From Scytonema millei VB511283 (GTDB lineage: Bacteria > Cyanobacteriota > Cyanobacteriia > Cyanobacteriales > Chroococcidiopsidaceae), in contig NZ_JTJC03000001.1 in the NCBI RefSeq assembly GCF_000817735.3, positions 1,082,128 to 1,126,216 on the forward strand: 44,089 nt of DNA. Reading direction: 5' to 3'. Under the pieces are notes generated by a model, which did no database searches, had not been told where the DNA came from, and worked only from the letters and a program-made list of their open reading frames with translations. Shown here piece by piece: positions 23,320-31,760 of this stretch (position 1 is the stretch's first letter; each line of letters opens with the position of its first letter). The translations under genes were made by a program, and so were the position numbers.

Positions 23320-23475
23320 ACGGCAGAAAGATCTCCCCAACCCATGCCAGTCGCACGGCAGTCGCTACAACGGGGGAACCCCCCGCAACGCGCTGCCTCC
23401 TCAACGGGGGGCGACGAAGTCCGCGATAGTGCCACCCCCGCACGCGACTGGCTCCCCTTAAAAAAAGGGGCGATA
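23320..23475. repeat. mosaic of dispersed GC-rich repeats (ACAACGGGGG class)
   Basis: Contains GCTACAACGGGGGAACCCCC followed by GCAACGCGC, the same element that occurs in reverse inside pbpC at about 36248-36285, then CAACGGGGGGCGACGAAGTC and a CTCCCCTTAAAAAAAGGGG hairpin. Local GC content is well above the neighbourhood. Confidence 0.8.
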
Positions 23476-23563
23476 GAAAATCGTCTGCAACATAGCTTGA
23501 GTGAAATAGGGTAATGTCACGAAAAATTGACATTTGGATAGAGGTAGGCGATCGCAATCGACA

Positions 23564-23587
23564 TTATGTCATAAATTCATGACATAA
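23564..23587. promoter_or_regulatory. perfect 9-bp inverted repeat TTATGTCAT-N6-ATGACATAA
   Basis: Arms 23564-23572 and 23579-23587 match exactly around AAATTC. AT-rich, no T tract beyond, so more like a protein-binding site than a terminator. The next gene downstream is the DUF4912 gene at 23845, 257 bp away. Confidence 0.45.
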
Positions 23588-23770
23588 CGATCCCCAAAAA
23601 CTGATACCTACGTGGGATCGATTGAAATCGGTCTTTTCACAACGATCTTGCTAAGAGTTTTTCTGCTACAAATAGTTAACAAAGCGATCCCCGCGATCCC
23701 AAAAAAATAATGTCTGCCGCAAGGCAAGAATTGTAATTAGGGAAAAGGGAGAAGGCAGCTTCTCTTGCAC

Positions 23771-23819
23771 TAAATTCCGAATTCTGAATTCCAATTCCGA
23801 AATTCCGAATTCCGAATTC
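23771..23819. repeat. heptamer array (GAATTCC)n
   Basis: Six or more imperfect copies of GAATTCC/GAATTCT end 25 bp before the DUF4912 start codon. The same heptamer is inserted in mutL (11480 on) and pbpC (about 36370-36410). Confidence 0.9.
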
Positions 23820-23844
23820 GTACTTCATATCGGAGGTCAAATTT

Positions 23845-25083
23845 ATGGCGAAAGAACGCCCACCTCTAGACGACATGACACTGCGGCAGTTGCGTCGAGT
23901 TGCTAGCGAATATAGCATCTCTCGCTACAGTCGAATGCGTAAGTCGCAACTATTGGCAGCAATACAACAAGCCGAGCGTACTAAACTCTCTAGCACTCAA
24001 CCGCGTAATCTGGAGGCACAAGAAACAGTGGAAGCAGCTAAATTTGAACTGGGACAAGAAGACCGGACTGGTGGTTCCTTAGCTGACGTGGATGAGGGTT
24101 TGGCGGATTTACCCGGAGGCTATGGCGAAAGCCGAATTGTGCTGATGCCACGCGATCCGCAATGGTCGTACACGTACTGGGATATTCCCAACGACCACAA
24201 AGAAGAACTGCGTCGCCAAGGCGGACAACAGCTAGCGCTGCGCCTCTACGACGTGACAGATATTAACATTGAATTTCAAAGCCCCCACAGCATTCAAGAA
24301 TACCCCTGTGACGAACTAGCGCGGGAATGGTATTTACCGATCCCAGTGAGCGATCGCGATTATGTGGTAGATATCGGTTATCGCTGCGTTGACGGTCGTT
24401 TTCTGGTTCTAGCTCGTTCCGCTACCGTCCACGTTCCCCCCGTTTATCCTAGCGATTGGATTGAAGACCACTTCGTTACCGTCAGCATAGATGAAGATCT
24501 GCGCGGTAAGACTGTATTTGAACTGGTTCCCCCTGCTAAGCGCATGTCAATGGCAGCTGGTGGTGCAGCCGCTACTGGCAATCCAATCTACGATGAAATC
24601 TTTGGTATGGCTCAAGGTGCAGAAGCGCAGCGAGTTGCGGGTTCTCTATTCGGCTCTATGCAGCAGGTTCCAGAACAAGCGATCAGTTCTTACGTCTTCC
24701 CCTCTGGCGTAGGAATGTGGGCAGTACCTACCGTATCTGGTTTAACCATGTCTGGCGTAGGCATGTCTGGCGTAGGCTTCTCCGCTTCCGCCGTCCCCAT
24801 GCGTCCGCGCCAGTTCTGGTTAGTTGCCGATGCTGAGTTAATCGTCTACGGTGCAACCGAACCAGATGCAACAGTAACCATCGGCGGTCGTCCAATCAAA
24901 CTCAATCCCGATGGGACATTCCGCTTCCAGATGTCATTCCAAGATGGGTTAATCGACTACCCAATTATGGCAGTTGCAGCCGATGGCGAACAAACTCGTT
25001 CGATTCACATGAAGTTCAACCGCGAGACACCTTCGCGCAATACCAATACTAAGGAAGAAGCCGTCCTCGAATGGTTGCCCTAG
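23845..25083 (+). CDS. DUF4912-domain protein with N-terminal SAP/Rho-N-like segment
   Basis: A 412-residue protein. Residues about 9-46 (DDMTLRQLRRVASEYSISRY, then SRMRKSQLLAAIQQ) resemble the small helical Rho-N/SAP nucleic-acid-binding motif. DUF4912 begins near ESRIVLMPRDPQWSYTYWDI and runs through LRLYDVTDI and YVVDIGYRC. A Gly/Met-rich linker with repeats of MSGVGMSGVGFS (about residue 300-315) precedes a C-terminal beta domain (TVTIGGRPIKLNPDGTFRFQ). GGAGG lies 8 bases upstream of ATG. Function unknown; the family is well conserved in cyanobacteria. A terminator follows at 25138. Confidence 0.85.
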   Translation: MAKERPPLDDMTLRQLRRVASEYSISRYSRMRKSQLLAAIQQAERTKLSSTQPRNLEAQETVEAAKFELGQEDRTGGSLADVDEGLADLPGGYGESRIVLMPRDPQWSYTYWDIPNDHKEELRRQGGQQLALRLYDVTDINIEFQSPHSIQEYPCDELAREWYLPIPVSDRDYVVDIGYRCVDGRFLVLARSATVHVPPVYPSDWIEDHFVTVSIDEDLRGKTVFELVPPAKRMSMAAGGAAATGNPIYDEIFGMAQGAEAQRVAGSLFGSMQQVPEQAISSYVFPSGVGMWAVPTVSGLTMSGVGMSGVGFSASAVPMRPRQFWLVADAELIVYGATEPDATVTIGGRPIKLNPDGTFRFQMSFQDGLIDYPIMAVAADGEQTRSIHMKFNRETPSRNTNTKEEAVLEWLP

Positions 25084-25137
25084 TTTAGATCCCCCCAACC
25101 CCTCTTAAAAAGGGGGGCATACAGATCCGCAAAAAAA

Positions 25138-25161
25138 CCTCGATCGCGATCGGGGTTTTTT
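25138..25161 (+). terminator. intrinsic terminator after DUF4912 gene (probably bidirectional)
   Basis: CCTCGATCG (25138-25146) and CGATCGGGG (25147-25155) pair, followed by TTTTTTG; on the other side AAAAAAA precedes the stem, so it can also end the minus-strand gene that stops at 25180. A dispersed CCCCCC...AAAAAGGGGGG repeat lies just before it (25089-25120). Confidence 0.8.
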
Positions 25162-25179
25162 GTTTCAATGTATTATTTT

Positions 25180-25527
25180 TTAGTTAAATTGAGCCGCAAT
25201 CTCGTCAGTCTTAGCTGCCATAATAAAGTCGTTTTTGTGCAACCCAGAAATGGCATGTGTCCACCAACTGACTTTGACTTTACCCCACTCAGTTAATAGT
25301 GCGGGGTGATGTCCTTCCGCCTCAGCGATTTCACCCACGCGATTTGTAAAATTCAAAGCAGTTTGGAAATCGGGAAATTTGTAAGTACGGGTTAAATGTG
25401 GTATTCCTTCTACTTCCACAATTTGCCAATCGGGAATTTGCGGTTTGAGTTGTGCCTCTTCCTCTGGCGTGACTCGCGGTGCATCCTTCTTGCAAGCAGT
25501 ACATTTTTGTTGTGTGAGAGTTTCCAT
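25180..25527 (-). CDS. pterin-4a-carbinolamine dehydratase
   Basis: A 115-residue protein. The active-site region is [20 protein letters not shown], matching the family motif E-x-x-x-HHP...W..V.V.L.TH..GGL, followed by [19 protein letters not shown]. The enzyme dehydrates 4a-hydroxytetrahydrobiopterin to recycle the pterin cofactor, and family members also act as Moco-related or DCoH-type helpers. The N-terminus has CTACKKDAP, a CxxC pair typical of one bacterial subgroup. No aromatic amino acid hydroxylase gene lies nearby in the window, so the physiological partner is unknown. Confidence 0.9.
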   Translation of the reverse strand: METLTQQKCTACKKDAPRVTPEEEAQLKPQIPDWQIVEVEGIPHLTRTYKFPDFQTALNFTNRVGEIAEAEGHHPALLTEWGKVKVSWWTHAISGLHKNDFIMAAKTDEIAAQFN

Positions 25528-25603
25528 AGCACTATCTACGTTGGTATCTCTAGTTTAATTTTATCGAGTGGGAGTAGATATGTAGACTGAAACCCATTAC
25601 CAA

Positions 25604-27058
25604 TTACCCACTACCATGACCCTGCTTCCGTTCTTTCAATTTCAATAAAATCTCAGCGTGAATCTCGCGAGTGATGGGATAGAAATAGGCTAGAATCAAG
25701 CCACCAATCAGGAATATTACAGGCAAAACACTAGCAGCAAGGCGAATGGCAAATAATGCTGATTCTGGTTGTGCTGGTAATTCTTGTCCCGCCGCAGCCT
25801 CTCTGAAACCCGATGCTTGTAAGGCATTCCCAACTAAAAACAAACCAAAAGCTAAACCAAATTTTTGCAACAACACCATAAAACCGTAAAAAATTCCTTC
25901 GCGGCGCAGTCCGGTATTGAGTTCGTCTAATTCAATTACATCCGGCATCATCGACCAGGGAATTAAATAAGCTGTAGATACTCCCATGCCTGTCATGACT
26001 GCTAAAGCAAACATCAAACCTAATTGACCAGGTTGTAAGAAATATAGTCCGATCGCTGCTATTACCCATAAAATCATTCCCATAAAATACACGGCTTTTT
26101 TGCCAATTTTTTTACTTAAATAGCTCCATACCAGCAACATGACAATTGCAGTGCCTTGTACGGCAATTAAAACTGTAGGAACTTGCGCTTCTTTTAGTTG
26201 CAGGTAGTTGACAACAAAGTAGGGAATAATACTAGCTTCTACCTGCACGGCTAACCAGGAACAAAGGTAAATTCCAATCACAGATAAAAAAGGTTTGTTG
26301 GTAAAAACAATTTTGAATTGTTCTTTAATTGGTAGAGCTGGGGGTTCTTCAACTGCCGTGCGTCTGGCTTCAAATGCCAAAACGCGATCGCGCGTTCCGT
26401 AAACGCACCAATAGAGTGATAAAGTTGCAATTACTGCACAAATTGCCGCTAGAATGAAGTATTGCTGTTGGCGATCGCTAATTGTAGAAAAAACAATTTG
26501 TGCCAAAATCAGCGAGAAAATACTGCCACCAATGGAAAAAATAAAGCGAAAACTATTCAGGCTCGTCCGCTCGTCATAATCTTGAGTTAGTTCTGGAGTC
26601 ATTGCCGTATAAGGCAAATTGACCACAGTATAAAAAACTTGAGACACTACCCCAATGACTACGTAATACCAAAACAAGCTCCACATTTGGCTGGTAGGCT
26701 CGGTACTAAAGCGCGGTACAGTCCACTGTAAGAAGAAGAAAATTCCAAAGGGAATGGCTCCATAAAATAACCACGGTAAACGGCGACCCCAACGGCGAGA
26801 TTTGGTTTTATCGGTCAGCACTCCGACAATTGGGTCGTTGACTGCATCCCAGATCTTACCAATCAGCAAAATGCTGCCTGCTAAACCTGCGGGAATGCCA
26901 GCCACATTTGTAAAAAAAACCAGCAGAAAAAATCCGCCAATCCCAGCAGCAATTGCTGGTCCCAAATCCCCTGCACCATAGGCAAGTTTGGTTTTTAAGT
27001 CTAACTTGTCACTTAAAGATGTTGCTTCAGAATCACCATTAGGGGAGGAATTATGCAT
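25604..27058 (-). CDS. GPH-family (MelB-like) sugar:cation symporter, MFS superfamily
   Basis: ATG at 27058 (MHNSSPNGDSEATSL) gives 484 residues; the frame also reaches a TTG two codons upstream. The family signature is clear: KIWDAVNDPIVGVLTDKTKS then RRWGRRLPWLFYGAIPFG near residues 70-105, with the Asp residues that coordinate the cation in MelB. About 12 hydrophobic segments are visible. It would import a glycoside or related solute with Na+ or H+. It is divergent from the phosphoribosyltransferase gene across 68 bp. Confidence 0.9.
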   Translation of the reverse strand: MHNSSPNGDSEATSLSDKLDLKTKLAYGAGDLGPAIAAGIGGFFLLVFFTNVAGIPAGLAGSILLIGKIWDAVNDPIVGVLTDKTKSRRWGRRLPWLFYGAIPFGIFFFLQWTVPRFSTEPTSQMWSLFWYYVVIGVVSQVFYTVVNLPYTAMTPELTQDYDERTSLNSFRFIFSIGGSIFSLILAQIVFSTISDRQQQYFILAAICAVIATLSLYWCVYGTRDRVLAFEARRTAVEEPPALPIKEQFKIVFTNKPFLSVIGIYLCSWLAVQVEASIIPYFVVNYLQLKEAQVPTVLIAVQGTAIVMLLVWSYLSKKIGKKAVYFMGMILWVIAAIGLYFLQPGQLGLMFALAVMTGMGVSTAYLIPWSMMPDVIELDELNTGLRREGIFYGFMVLLQKFGLAFGLFLVGNALQASGFREAAAGQELPAQPESALFAIRLAASVLPVIFLIGGLILAYFYPITREIHAEILLKLKERKQGHGSG

Positions 27059-27126
27059 AAACAAGATGGTAAAAGTTTAGAATAAATGACTCTGCCATCT
27101 AGTATTAGCGCTAAACCGTACCCGTT

Positions 27127-27651
27127 ATGTCAGATCTTTATGTTTCTTGGTCGGACTACCACCGCACAATTGAGAAGTTGGCAGTCCAGGTTTACCAATC
27201 GCAGTGGCAATTCAATCAAATTGTCTGTCTCGCCCGGGGAGGCTTGCGGGTTGGCGATATTATTTCCCGCATCTACGAACAGCCGCTAGCGATTTTAGCG
27301 ACTTCATCTTATGTGGGTGCAGGTAAGCAAGAAAGAGGTAGTCTAGTTGTCTCTCGTTACTTAACCATGACAACAGATAAATTAGGTTCTCGCATCCTCT
27401 TAGTTGACGATTTGGTTGACTCTGGCGCAACGTTACAGCAGACTATCCCTTGGTTGCAAGAGCAGTTTGCTACGGAAGTTGAAGAAATTCGTACCGCTGT
27501 TTTGTGGTACAAAGGCTGTTCTGCGTTTGTCCCAGATTATTACGTCGATTATCTACCCGATAGTCCCTGGATTCACCAACCGTTTGAGCCATATGAAAAG
27601 ATGAATATTGCGGAACTAGCTGCATCGCATCAGGAGGCGGGAGTCGGGTAG
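27127..27651 (+). CDS. purine-type phosphoribosyltransferase
   Basis: A 174-residue protein of the type I PRTase fold. The PRPP-binding motif is ILLVDDLVDSGATLQQT (about residues 90-106). LARGGLRVGD near residue 36 is the PPi-binding loop, as in xanthine/hypoxanthine-guanine PRTases. The C-terminal WIHQPFEP is typical of this group too. Predicted role: purine salvage from PRPP and a nucleobase; the base specificity is not decidable by eye. The gene converges with the MATE gene, 20 bp between stops. Confidence 0.88.
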   Translation: MSDLYVSWSDYHRTIEKLAVQVYQSQWQFNQIVCLARGGLRVGDIISRIYEQPLAILATSSYVGAGKQERGSLVVSRYLTMTTDKLGSRILLVDDLVDSGATLQQTIPWLQEQFATEVEEIRTAVLWYKGCSAFVPDYYVDYLPDSPWIHQPFEPYEKMNIAELAASHQEAGVG

Positions 27652-27671
27652 AGGCGGATGTTGCCCACAAG

Positions 27672-29072
27672 TTAAGAATTTGGCGTACAGGAACAGAGAG
27701 AATATTGTAATTGCTTGCGAGCAGATAATGTGCGAAACCGCCAGATAAACGCAATAGATGCGATCGCCAGCCCAATTGATTGCCCAATCCACAATCCTAC
27801 ACCACCTAAGCCAAATTGGAACCCTAGCAGACAACCGCTCGTTAAACCAGCTCCCCAGTAAGCTAAAAAGCCTAGTAACATTGGAACGCGAGTATCTTGC
27901 AATCCTTGCAGCGCGCCATTAGCAGTTCTTTGCACTCCATCGACAATTTCTCCTAAAGCTGCGACAAACAGCATCGGGACAGCAATTGATAAAACGTTTG
28001 CATTTGCTGGGTCGCGCAGATCGATAAATAATCCTACTATCTGTTGAGGAAAGAGTAACACGGCGATCGCCATGAATGCCATTGAGCCAGCACCCAAAAC
28101 CATACTGACGTATCCGGCTCGTTTAGCTGCTTTTAAGTTTTGCTGTCCGAGCCATTGACCGACTCGCACTGTTGTCGCGTATGACATCCCCAAGGGAACC
28201 ATGTAAAAAACGACCGTAGTTTGTAAAACGATTTGGTGTGCTGCCAAAATCTCAGTTCCTAAAGTACCCATGAGGAACGTGACAATATTAAACAGCCCAT
28301 ATTCTATAGCTGTCGCTATCCCAATCGGCGCACCCAGCCAGAGCAATTCCCAAATAATACGCGGTTTAATTTGATGTAATGCCTGAAAAATGCCGTAATT
28401 TCTCAGTTGTTTGTGCCAAATTATGTAAACAGCTAAAGACAAAAACCTACCCCAAAAACTGAGAGCGCTAGTTAGTGCCAAACCCACCAGTCCCAGGCGC
28501 GGAAAACCAAACATACCCAGACCCAAGATATAATTACCTGCGATATCAAACAACGTCCAGGCGATCGCAATAACCATGACTGGACGTGCTTGCGATACGC
28601 CAGCTACGACACTTCTGAGTACGGTAAACCCCAAAGCTGGAAATATTCCCCACAGTGCAACATCCAGATATTCATTTGCAAGAGAAGCCGTTCTGGAGGT
28701 TTGTCCGAGCTGAAGCATCAGTGCGTCCAAATGTCCGACAATTGGCATCAGAGCAATTGCTAGAACCACAGATATCCACAATCCCTGGCGCGTTACCTGC
28801 GTGACTCGCGATTTATCACCTGCGCCATGCGCTGCGGCTAGGAGGGGGCTGACTCCCACCACTATGCTAGTTGCGGTATTTAACAGCGTCATAAACGTGA
28901 TGGAGGCTAATCCACCTGCGGCTAGAGTTTCTTGTCCCAACCTACCCATGACTACCGTATCGGCAAAACCCGTAACAGATTGGGCAAGTTGGGCGCTGAC
29001 TAAAGGAACGGCAAGTTTGAGAAATTTCTGAATTTCAGCCCGAATGTTGGAGCGATCGCTGTGAGAAGACAT
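27672..29072 (-). CDS. MATE-family efflux transporter (NorM-like)
   Basis: A 466-residue protein with 12 hydrophobic segments in two halves. N-half landmarks: LAVPLVSAQLAQSVTGFADT then VVMGRLGQETLAAGGLAS; C-half: ELLWLGAPIGIATAIEYGLF then LGTEILAAHQIVLQT. These match NorM-type Na+- or H+-coupled multidrug exporters. The C-terminus (RKQLQYSLCSCTPNS) is short and unlike the family, possibly from local drift. It stands alone on the minus strand. A GTAGGGGCGCAC hairpin repeat lies 35 bp upstream of its start. Confidence 0.92.
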   Translation of the reverse strand: MSSHSDRSNIRAEIQKFLKLAVPLVSAQLAQSVTGFADTVVMGRLGQETLAAGGLASITFMTLLNTATSIVVGVSPLLAAAHGAGDKSRVTQVTRQGLWISVVLAIALMPIVGHLDALMLQLGQTSRTASLANEYLDVALWGIFPALGFTVLRSVVAGVSQARPVMVIAIAWTLFDIAGNYILGLGMFGFPRLGLVGLALTSALSFWGRFLSLAVYIIWHKQLRNYGIFQALHQIKPRIIWELLWLGAPIGIATAIEYGLFNIVTFLMGTLGTEILAAHQIVLQTTVVFYMVPLGMSYATTVRVGQWLGQQNLKAAKRAGYVSMVLGAGSMAFMAIAVLLFPQQIVGLFIDLRDPANANVLSIAVPMLFVAALGEIVDGVQRTANGALQGLQDTRVPMLLGFLAYWGAGLTSGCLLGFQFGLGGVGLWIGQSIGLAIASIAFIWRFRTLSARKQLQYSLCSCTPNS

Positions 29073-29106
29073 GGTGCAATATCTGAGACTGTATGGAAGG
29101 AAGTCG

Positions 29107-29134
29107 GTAGGGGCGCACGGCTGTGCGCCCGTAC
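29107..29134. repeat. dispersed hairpin repeat GTAGGGGCGCAC...GTGCGCCCGTAC
   Basis: GGGCGCAC (29111-29118) and GTGCGCCC (29123-29130) form a perfect 8-bp stem, extended by GTA/TAC. Same family as the repeat at 18660-18687. Confidence 0.8.
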
Positions 29135-29177
29135 AAGGGAGCCGATGAATAAGGTTGTACAGAAGAAACTTGTCGAA

Positions 29178-29450
29178 TTAATTTTGGGTAGGATCGGGCA
29201 TGAAAAGAATTGAGCCGATTGTGAATATAATGCTGGCTGAGAAATGTAAAACGGCAGACACAGTAATACCTTTAAAAATTTCTAATATGGCATCAAATAC
29301 AAACATTAACGAGCCAATGAGAAATAACCAACTAGCAACTGAGGAGCGATCGAGCTGATTGAGAATATTGGCGATCGCCATACTTTTTATCGACTCTACT
29401 AAATCGATTGCTTGACAATTATCCCCATTTACATACTTTTTTAGCAGCAT
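29178..29450 (-). CDS. small membrane protein, YrhK-like
   Basis: A 90-residue protein; AGGAG lies 6 bases before ATG at 29450. Two hydrophobic segments (SSVASWLFLIGSLMFVFDAIL, then AVLHFSASIIFTIGSILFM) with the FLIGS...FxxxA...IG pattern of YrhK-type small proteins. The N-terminal third is hydrophilic. It is divergent from the AraC-type gene at 29618; two direct repeats 21 bp apart in the gap (29491-29523) suggest that AraC protein controls it. Its bulk function is unknown. Confidence 0.65.
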   Translation of the reverse strand: MLLKKYVNGDNCQAIDLVESIKSMAIANILNQLDRSSVASWLFLIGSLMFVFDAILEIFKGITVSAVLHFSASIIFTIGSILFMPDPTQN

Positions 29451-29490
29451 CTCAATCTCCTAAAATTTCACTGAAACTCGGGCAGTTAAT

Positions 29491-29523
29491 TTTGGCGTTA
29501 CATACTGTAACTTTGCCGTTACA
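29491..29523. promoter_or_regulatory. 21-bp-spaced direct repeats, probable AraC-type operator
   Basis: TTTGGCGTTACA (29491-29502) and TTTGCCGTTACA (29512-29523) differ at one of 12 positions and start exactly 21 bp apart, two helical turns, as in the paired half-sites of AraC-family activators. GTTAC-ATACT-GTAAC (29497-29511) also forms a 5-bp inverted repeat. The site is 41-73 bp upstream of the YrhK-like start and 95-127 bp upstream of the araC-type start. Confidence 0.65.
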
Positions 29524-29617
29524 ATTACAGAATAGGGAAACTCAAAGCTTCGATCTATTTGAATCTTGCGCGACTATCAAAATCTTGCGGTCAGTTTTGC
29601 AGAAGGCTAAAGCACAG

Positions 29618-30493
29618 ATGGCGAAAGCATCACACACACATATACGCGATCCCAAATTACCGATCGCGTCGAGCCAAAATTTAGGTTGGGAATCGATTGT
29701 TGTTGAAGAATTTCAGCAACCCCCTGGAGGCATAGAACATTTCGCCTTGCCAGAACACGCGATCGCCGTATGTCTGGCGACGAAACCCAATCGCTTACAT
29801 CAAATCATGGGCGATCGCCGTTACGTAGGACTCTATACTAAAGGCGATATTTCCATCACCCCCGCTCATCTCCCTTCTTCGTATAAATCAGAAGGCGAAG
29901 ATCGCTACCTGCACATTCAGATTTCACCTCAATTCTTACAACAAGTAGCCAAAGAAGCGATCGAAATCGATCCAGCTCGCGTGGAAATTCTACCAGAATT
30001 TCGGGTACGCAACCCCCAAATTGAGCAGATATCAATGATGTTGCGATCGGCACTCCATCAAAACGATGCTTGGGTGAATCGCCTCTACATCGAATCTTTA
30101 GCCAATCTGCTAACAGTGCATTTACTCCGCGACTATGCTACAACTCAACCGCGTGTAGCACTTTATGAAGGAGGATTAGGCGATCGTAGATTACTGCAAG
30201 TTGCAGAATATATCAACGCTCATCTAGATCGAGAGATTAAACTAGCAGATTTAGCTCACCTTCTGGGAATGAGTCAGTTTCATTTCAGCCGCCTATTCAA
30301 ACAATCCCTCGGCACTTCTCCCCATCAATACCTACTCCAGCAAAGAGTAGAACGAGCAAAACAGTTATTAAAACAAACAAACCTATCGGTAGTCGAAATC
30401 GCTCTACAATCCGGCTTCAGCAGCCACAGCCATCTCAGCCAACAATTTCGTCAACTCACAGGCATGACACCCAAAGCTTACCGAGCCGGATGA
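29618..30493 (+). CDS. AraC-family transcriptional regulator
   Basis: Start chosen at 29618 (MAKASHTHIRDPKLPIASS), 291 residues. A longer frame to 29408 would overlap the small gene on the other strand and cover the operator, so it is rejected. The C-terminal ~100 residues hold two helix-turn-helices: IKLADLAHLLGMSQFHFSRL then FKQSLGTSPHQYLLQQRVER, and LSVVEIALQSGFSSHSHLSQ then QFRQLTGMTPKAYR, the AraC/XylS signature. The N-terminal ~190 residues should bind an effector. A tandem-heptamer block follows the stop codon. Confidence 0.92.
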   Translation: MAKASHTHIRDPKLPIASSQNLGWESIVVEEFQQPPGGIEHFALPEHAIAVCLATKPNRLHQIMGDRRYVGLYTKGDISITPAHLPSSYKSEGEDRYLHIQISPQFLQQVAKEAIEIDPARVEILPEFRVRNPQIEQISMMLRSALHQNDAWVNRLYIESLANLLTVHLLRDYATTQPRVALYEGGLGDRRLLQVAEYINAHLDREIKLADLAHLLGMSQFHFSRLFKQSLGTSPHQYLLQQRVERAKQLLKQTNLSVVEIALQSGFSSHSHLSQQFRQLTGMTPKAYRAG

Positions 30494-30496
30494 GCA

Positions 30497-30583
30497 AAGT
30501 CAAAAGTTAAAAGTTAAAAGTCAAACTAAGGAGTCAGGAGAAAAGGAAGCAAATCTAGCCACTAGCCACTAGCCACTAGCCAC
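30497..30583. repeat. heptamer arrays (AAAAGTT)n and (TAGCCAC)n
   Basis: AAAAGTT/AAAAGTC units (about 30499-30522) and four exact TAGCCAC units (about 30556-30583) fill the gap between the convergent AraC-type and AEC permease genes. Confidence 0.9.
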
Positions 30584-30588
30584 TCACT

Positions 30589-31602
30589 CTAAACACCAAA
30601 CAACCACAACCAAAGTGGTAAAGTCAACAACAGACTTGCAGAACCAAGTGCTAAAGCCGTCACAGCCAAATCGCGATCGAGATCGTAAGCTTCGGCAATT
30701 ACCAGAGTAGCAAACGCTGGAGGCATAGCCATTTGTAAAACGATCGCCAGTTGAGGCGCGCCTGTAAAACCACATAGAGTCAAGACGCTACCCACAACTA
30801 AAGGAACGATCAGCATTTTGATTGTCAAACTAACTGCGGCTTTAGGTAAATTGCGCCAAGACTTGAGATGTTGCAAGCGCATCCCGATAAGAACTAACGA
30901 TAGAGCAACTACACTCCAACCCAAACTCGATAAAATTGATTCTGCTACAGCAGGTAAGGGAACTTGACGAAATAACAAGCCAAACCCCATACTCCACAAA
31001 GCAGGATTAACTAGTATTGCTTGGATAAGTGAAGTGCGATCGCTTTTCCCCTTACCAAAACGCGCCGCTAACACTACCCCTAAACCATAAGATCCCAAAG
31101 TCGATCCTAAAAGATCGTAAAACAGCGTCCAGCCAAAATACTGCGTCCCCACCACCGCTAAAGCAACGGGAAATCCTATATAACCCGTGTTGCCTACCAT
31201 TGCTGCTAGAAGAAAACTGCCTTGGGTTGGTAGTTGGTAGTTGGTAGTTGGCAATGGGTAGTTGGTAGTTGCTCTCTTCTCTCCCCCAGCTTCCCCAGCT
31301 CCCTCAGCTCTCTTCCCCTGCTCGCTGCTCCCTGCTCCCTGCTCCCTATTCCCGCATAATCGAATCCACCCCCAAGCTAAACCCGCTCCGAGTAAAATAG
31401 CTATCCAAGCGCATATAGGTGCGATCCAAATAGCACCCGATAAGTCAGCTTGGCGCAAGAAGGCAATAATACTAATCGGGACTCCAATCCAAAACAGAAA
31501 TTGTCCTAAAGTATGGGGAGAGAGCTGAGGTATTCTGCTGCTGGCGAAAAATCCTAATGAAACCAAGCCAATCAGTTGAGCGTATAGTATCAAAAGCTGC
31601 AT
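30589..31602 (-). CDS. AEC-family (auxin efflux carrier-like) permease with in-frame repeat insertion
   Basis: A 337-residue membrane protein with hydrophobic segments from residue 5 onward: LLILYAQLIGLVSLGFFAS and FWIGVPISIIAFLRQ are typical of the AEC/malonate-auxin carrier family, as is AAMVGNTGYIGFPVALAVVG in the second half and GAPQLAIVLQMAMPPAFATL near the end. Between residues about 82 and 125 lies a hydrophilic stretch (REQGAGSSEQGKRAEGAG, later TTNYPLPTTNYQLP) translated from heptamer and 9-mer repeats. It falls between TM segments, in a loop, which may explain why it is tolerated. Confidence 0.88.
   Translation of the reverse strand: MQLLILYAQLIGLVSLGFFASSRIPQLSPHTLGQFLFWIGVPISIIAFLRQADLSGAIWIAPICAWIAILLGAGLAWGWIRLCGNREQGAGSSEQGKRAEGAGEAGGEKRATTNYPLPTTNYQLPTQGSFLLAAMVGNTGYIGFPVALAVVGTQYFGWTLFYDLLGSTLGSYGLGVVLAARFGKGKSDRTSLIQAILVNPALWSMGFGLLFRQVPLPAVAESILSSLGWSVVALSLVLIGMRLQHLKSWRNLPKAAVSLTIKMLIVPLVVGSVLTLCGFTGAPQLAIVLQMAMPPAFATLVIAEAYDLDRDLAVTALALGSASLLLTLPLWLWLFGV
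31226..31355. repeat. composite repeat insertion inside the AEC permease gene
   Basis: TTGGTAG units (about 31226-31272) are followed by CTCCC(C/T)CAG 9-mers (about 31280-31310) and CCCTGCT heptamers (about 31317-31350). The order TTGGTAG, 9-mer is the same as inside mutL at 10985-11085. Confidence 0.9.
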
Positions 31603-31760
31603 TACAAAAAGAAAATTATTCTTCTGAAAGAATTAGTAGGGAATGGGGAATAATGGACTAGTGCAGTTTAACGAATGATACTTAGCCGTTAATCGGTCTT
31701 AGGTTTACAATTGCCAGTTGTAAACTTAAAGCTGGCGAGGCGAACTGTAAGGAGTGAGTT
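31603..31760. other. intergenic region upstream of the carboxypeptidase gene
   Basis: A 158-bp divergent gap with an AACTGTAAGGAGTGAG ribosome-binding site at its right end. TTACAATTGCCAGTTGTAAAC (about 31706-31726) is an imperfect inverted repeat (TTTACAA.TTGTAAAC). No gene. Confidence 0.4.

Larger units (their letters stand above)
22964..23844. other. long repeat-rich non-coding region
   Basis: I find no supported gene in these 880 bases. Frames at 23145-23557 on both strands are translations of dispersed repeats (LQRGNPPQRA-type peptides). The region holds a GTAGGGACGCAC repeat (about 23240), the ACAACGGGGG...CCCCCGCAACG repeat block (about 23367-23392 and onward), a CTCCCCTTAAAAAAAGGGG hairpin (about 23451-23469), a perfect palindrome at 23564, and GAATTCC heptamers at 23771-23819. 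Confidence 0.6.

Noticed and set aside
23145-23557. Overlapping frames of 79-117 codons on both strands (for example with LQRGNPPQRAASSTGG)
   Set aside because: They translate dispersed GC-rich repeats, have no ribosome-binding sites and overlap each other on both strands.
29408-29617. 70-codon N-terminal extension of the AraC protein
   Set aside because: It overlaps the small gene on the other strand and the operator repeats; the shorter start gives the usual family length.
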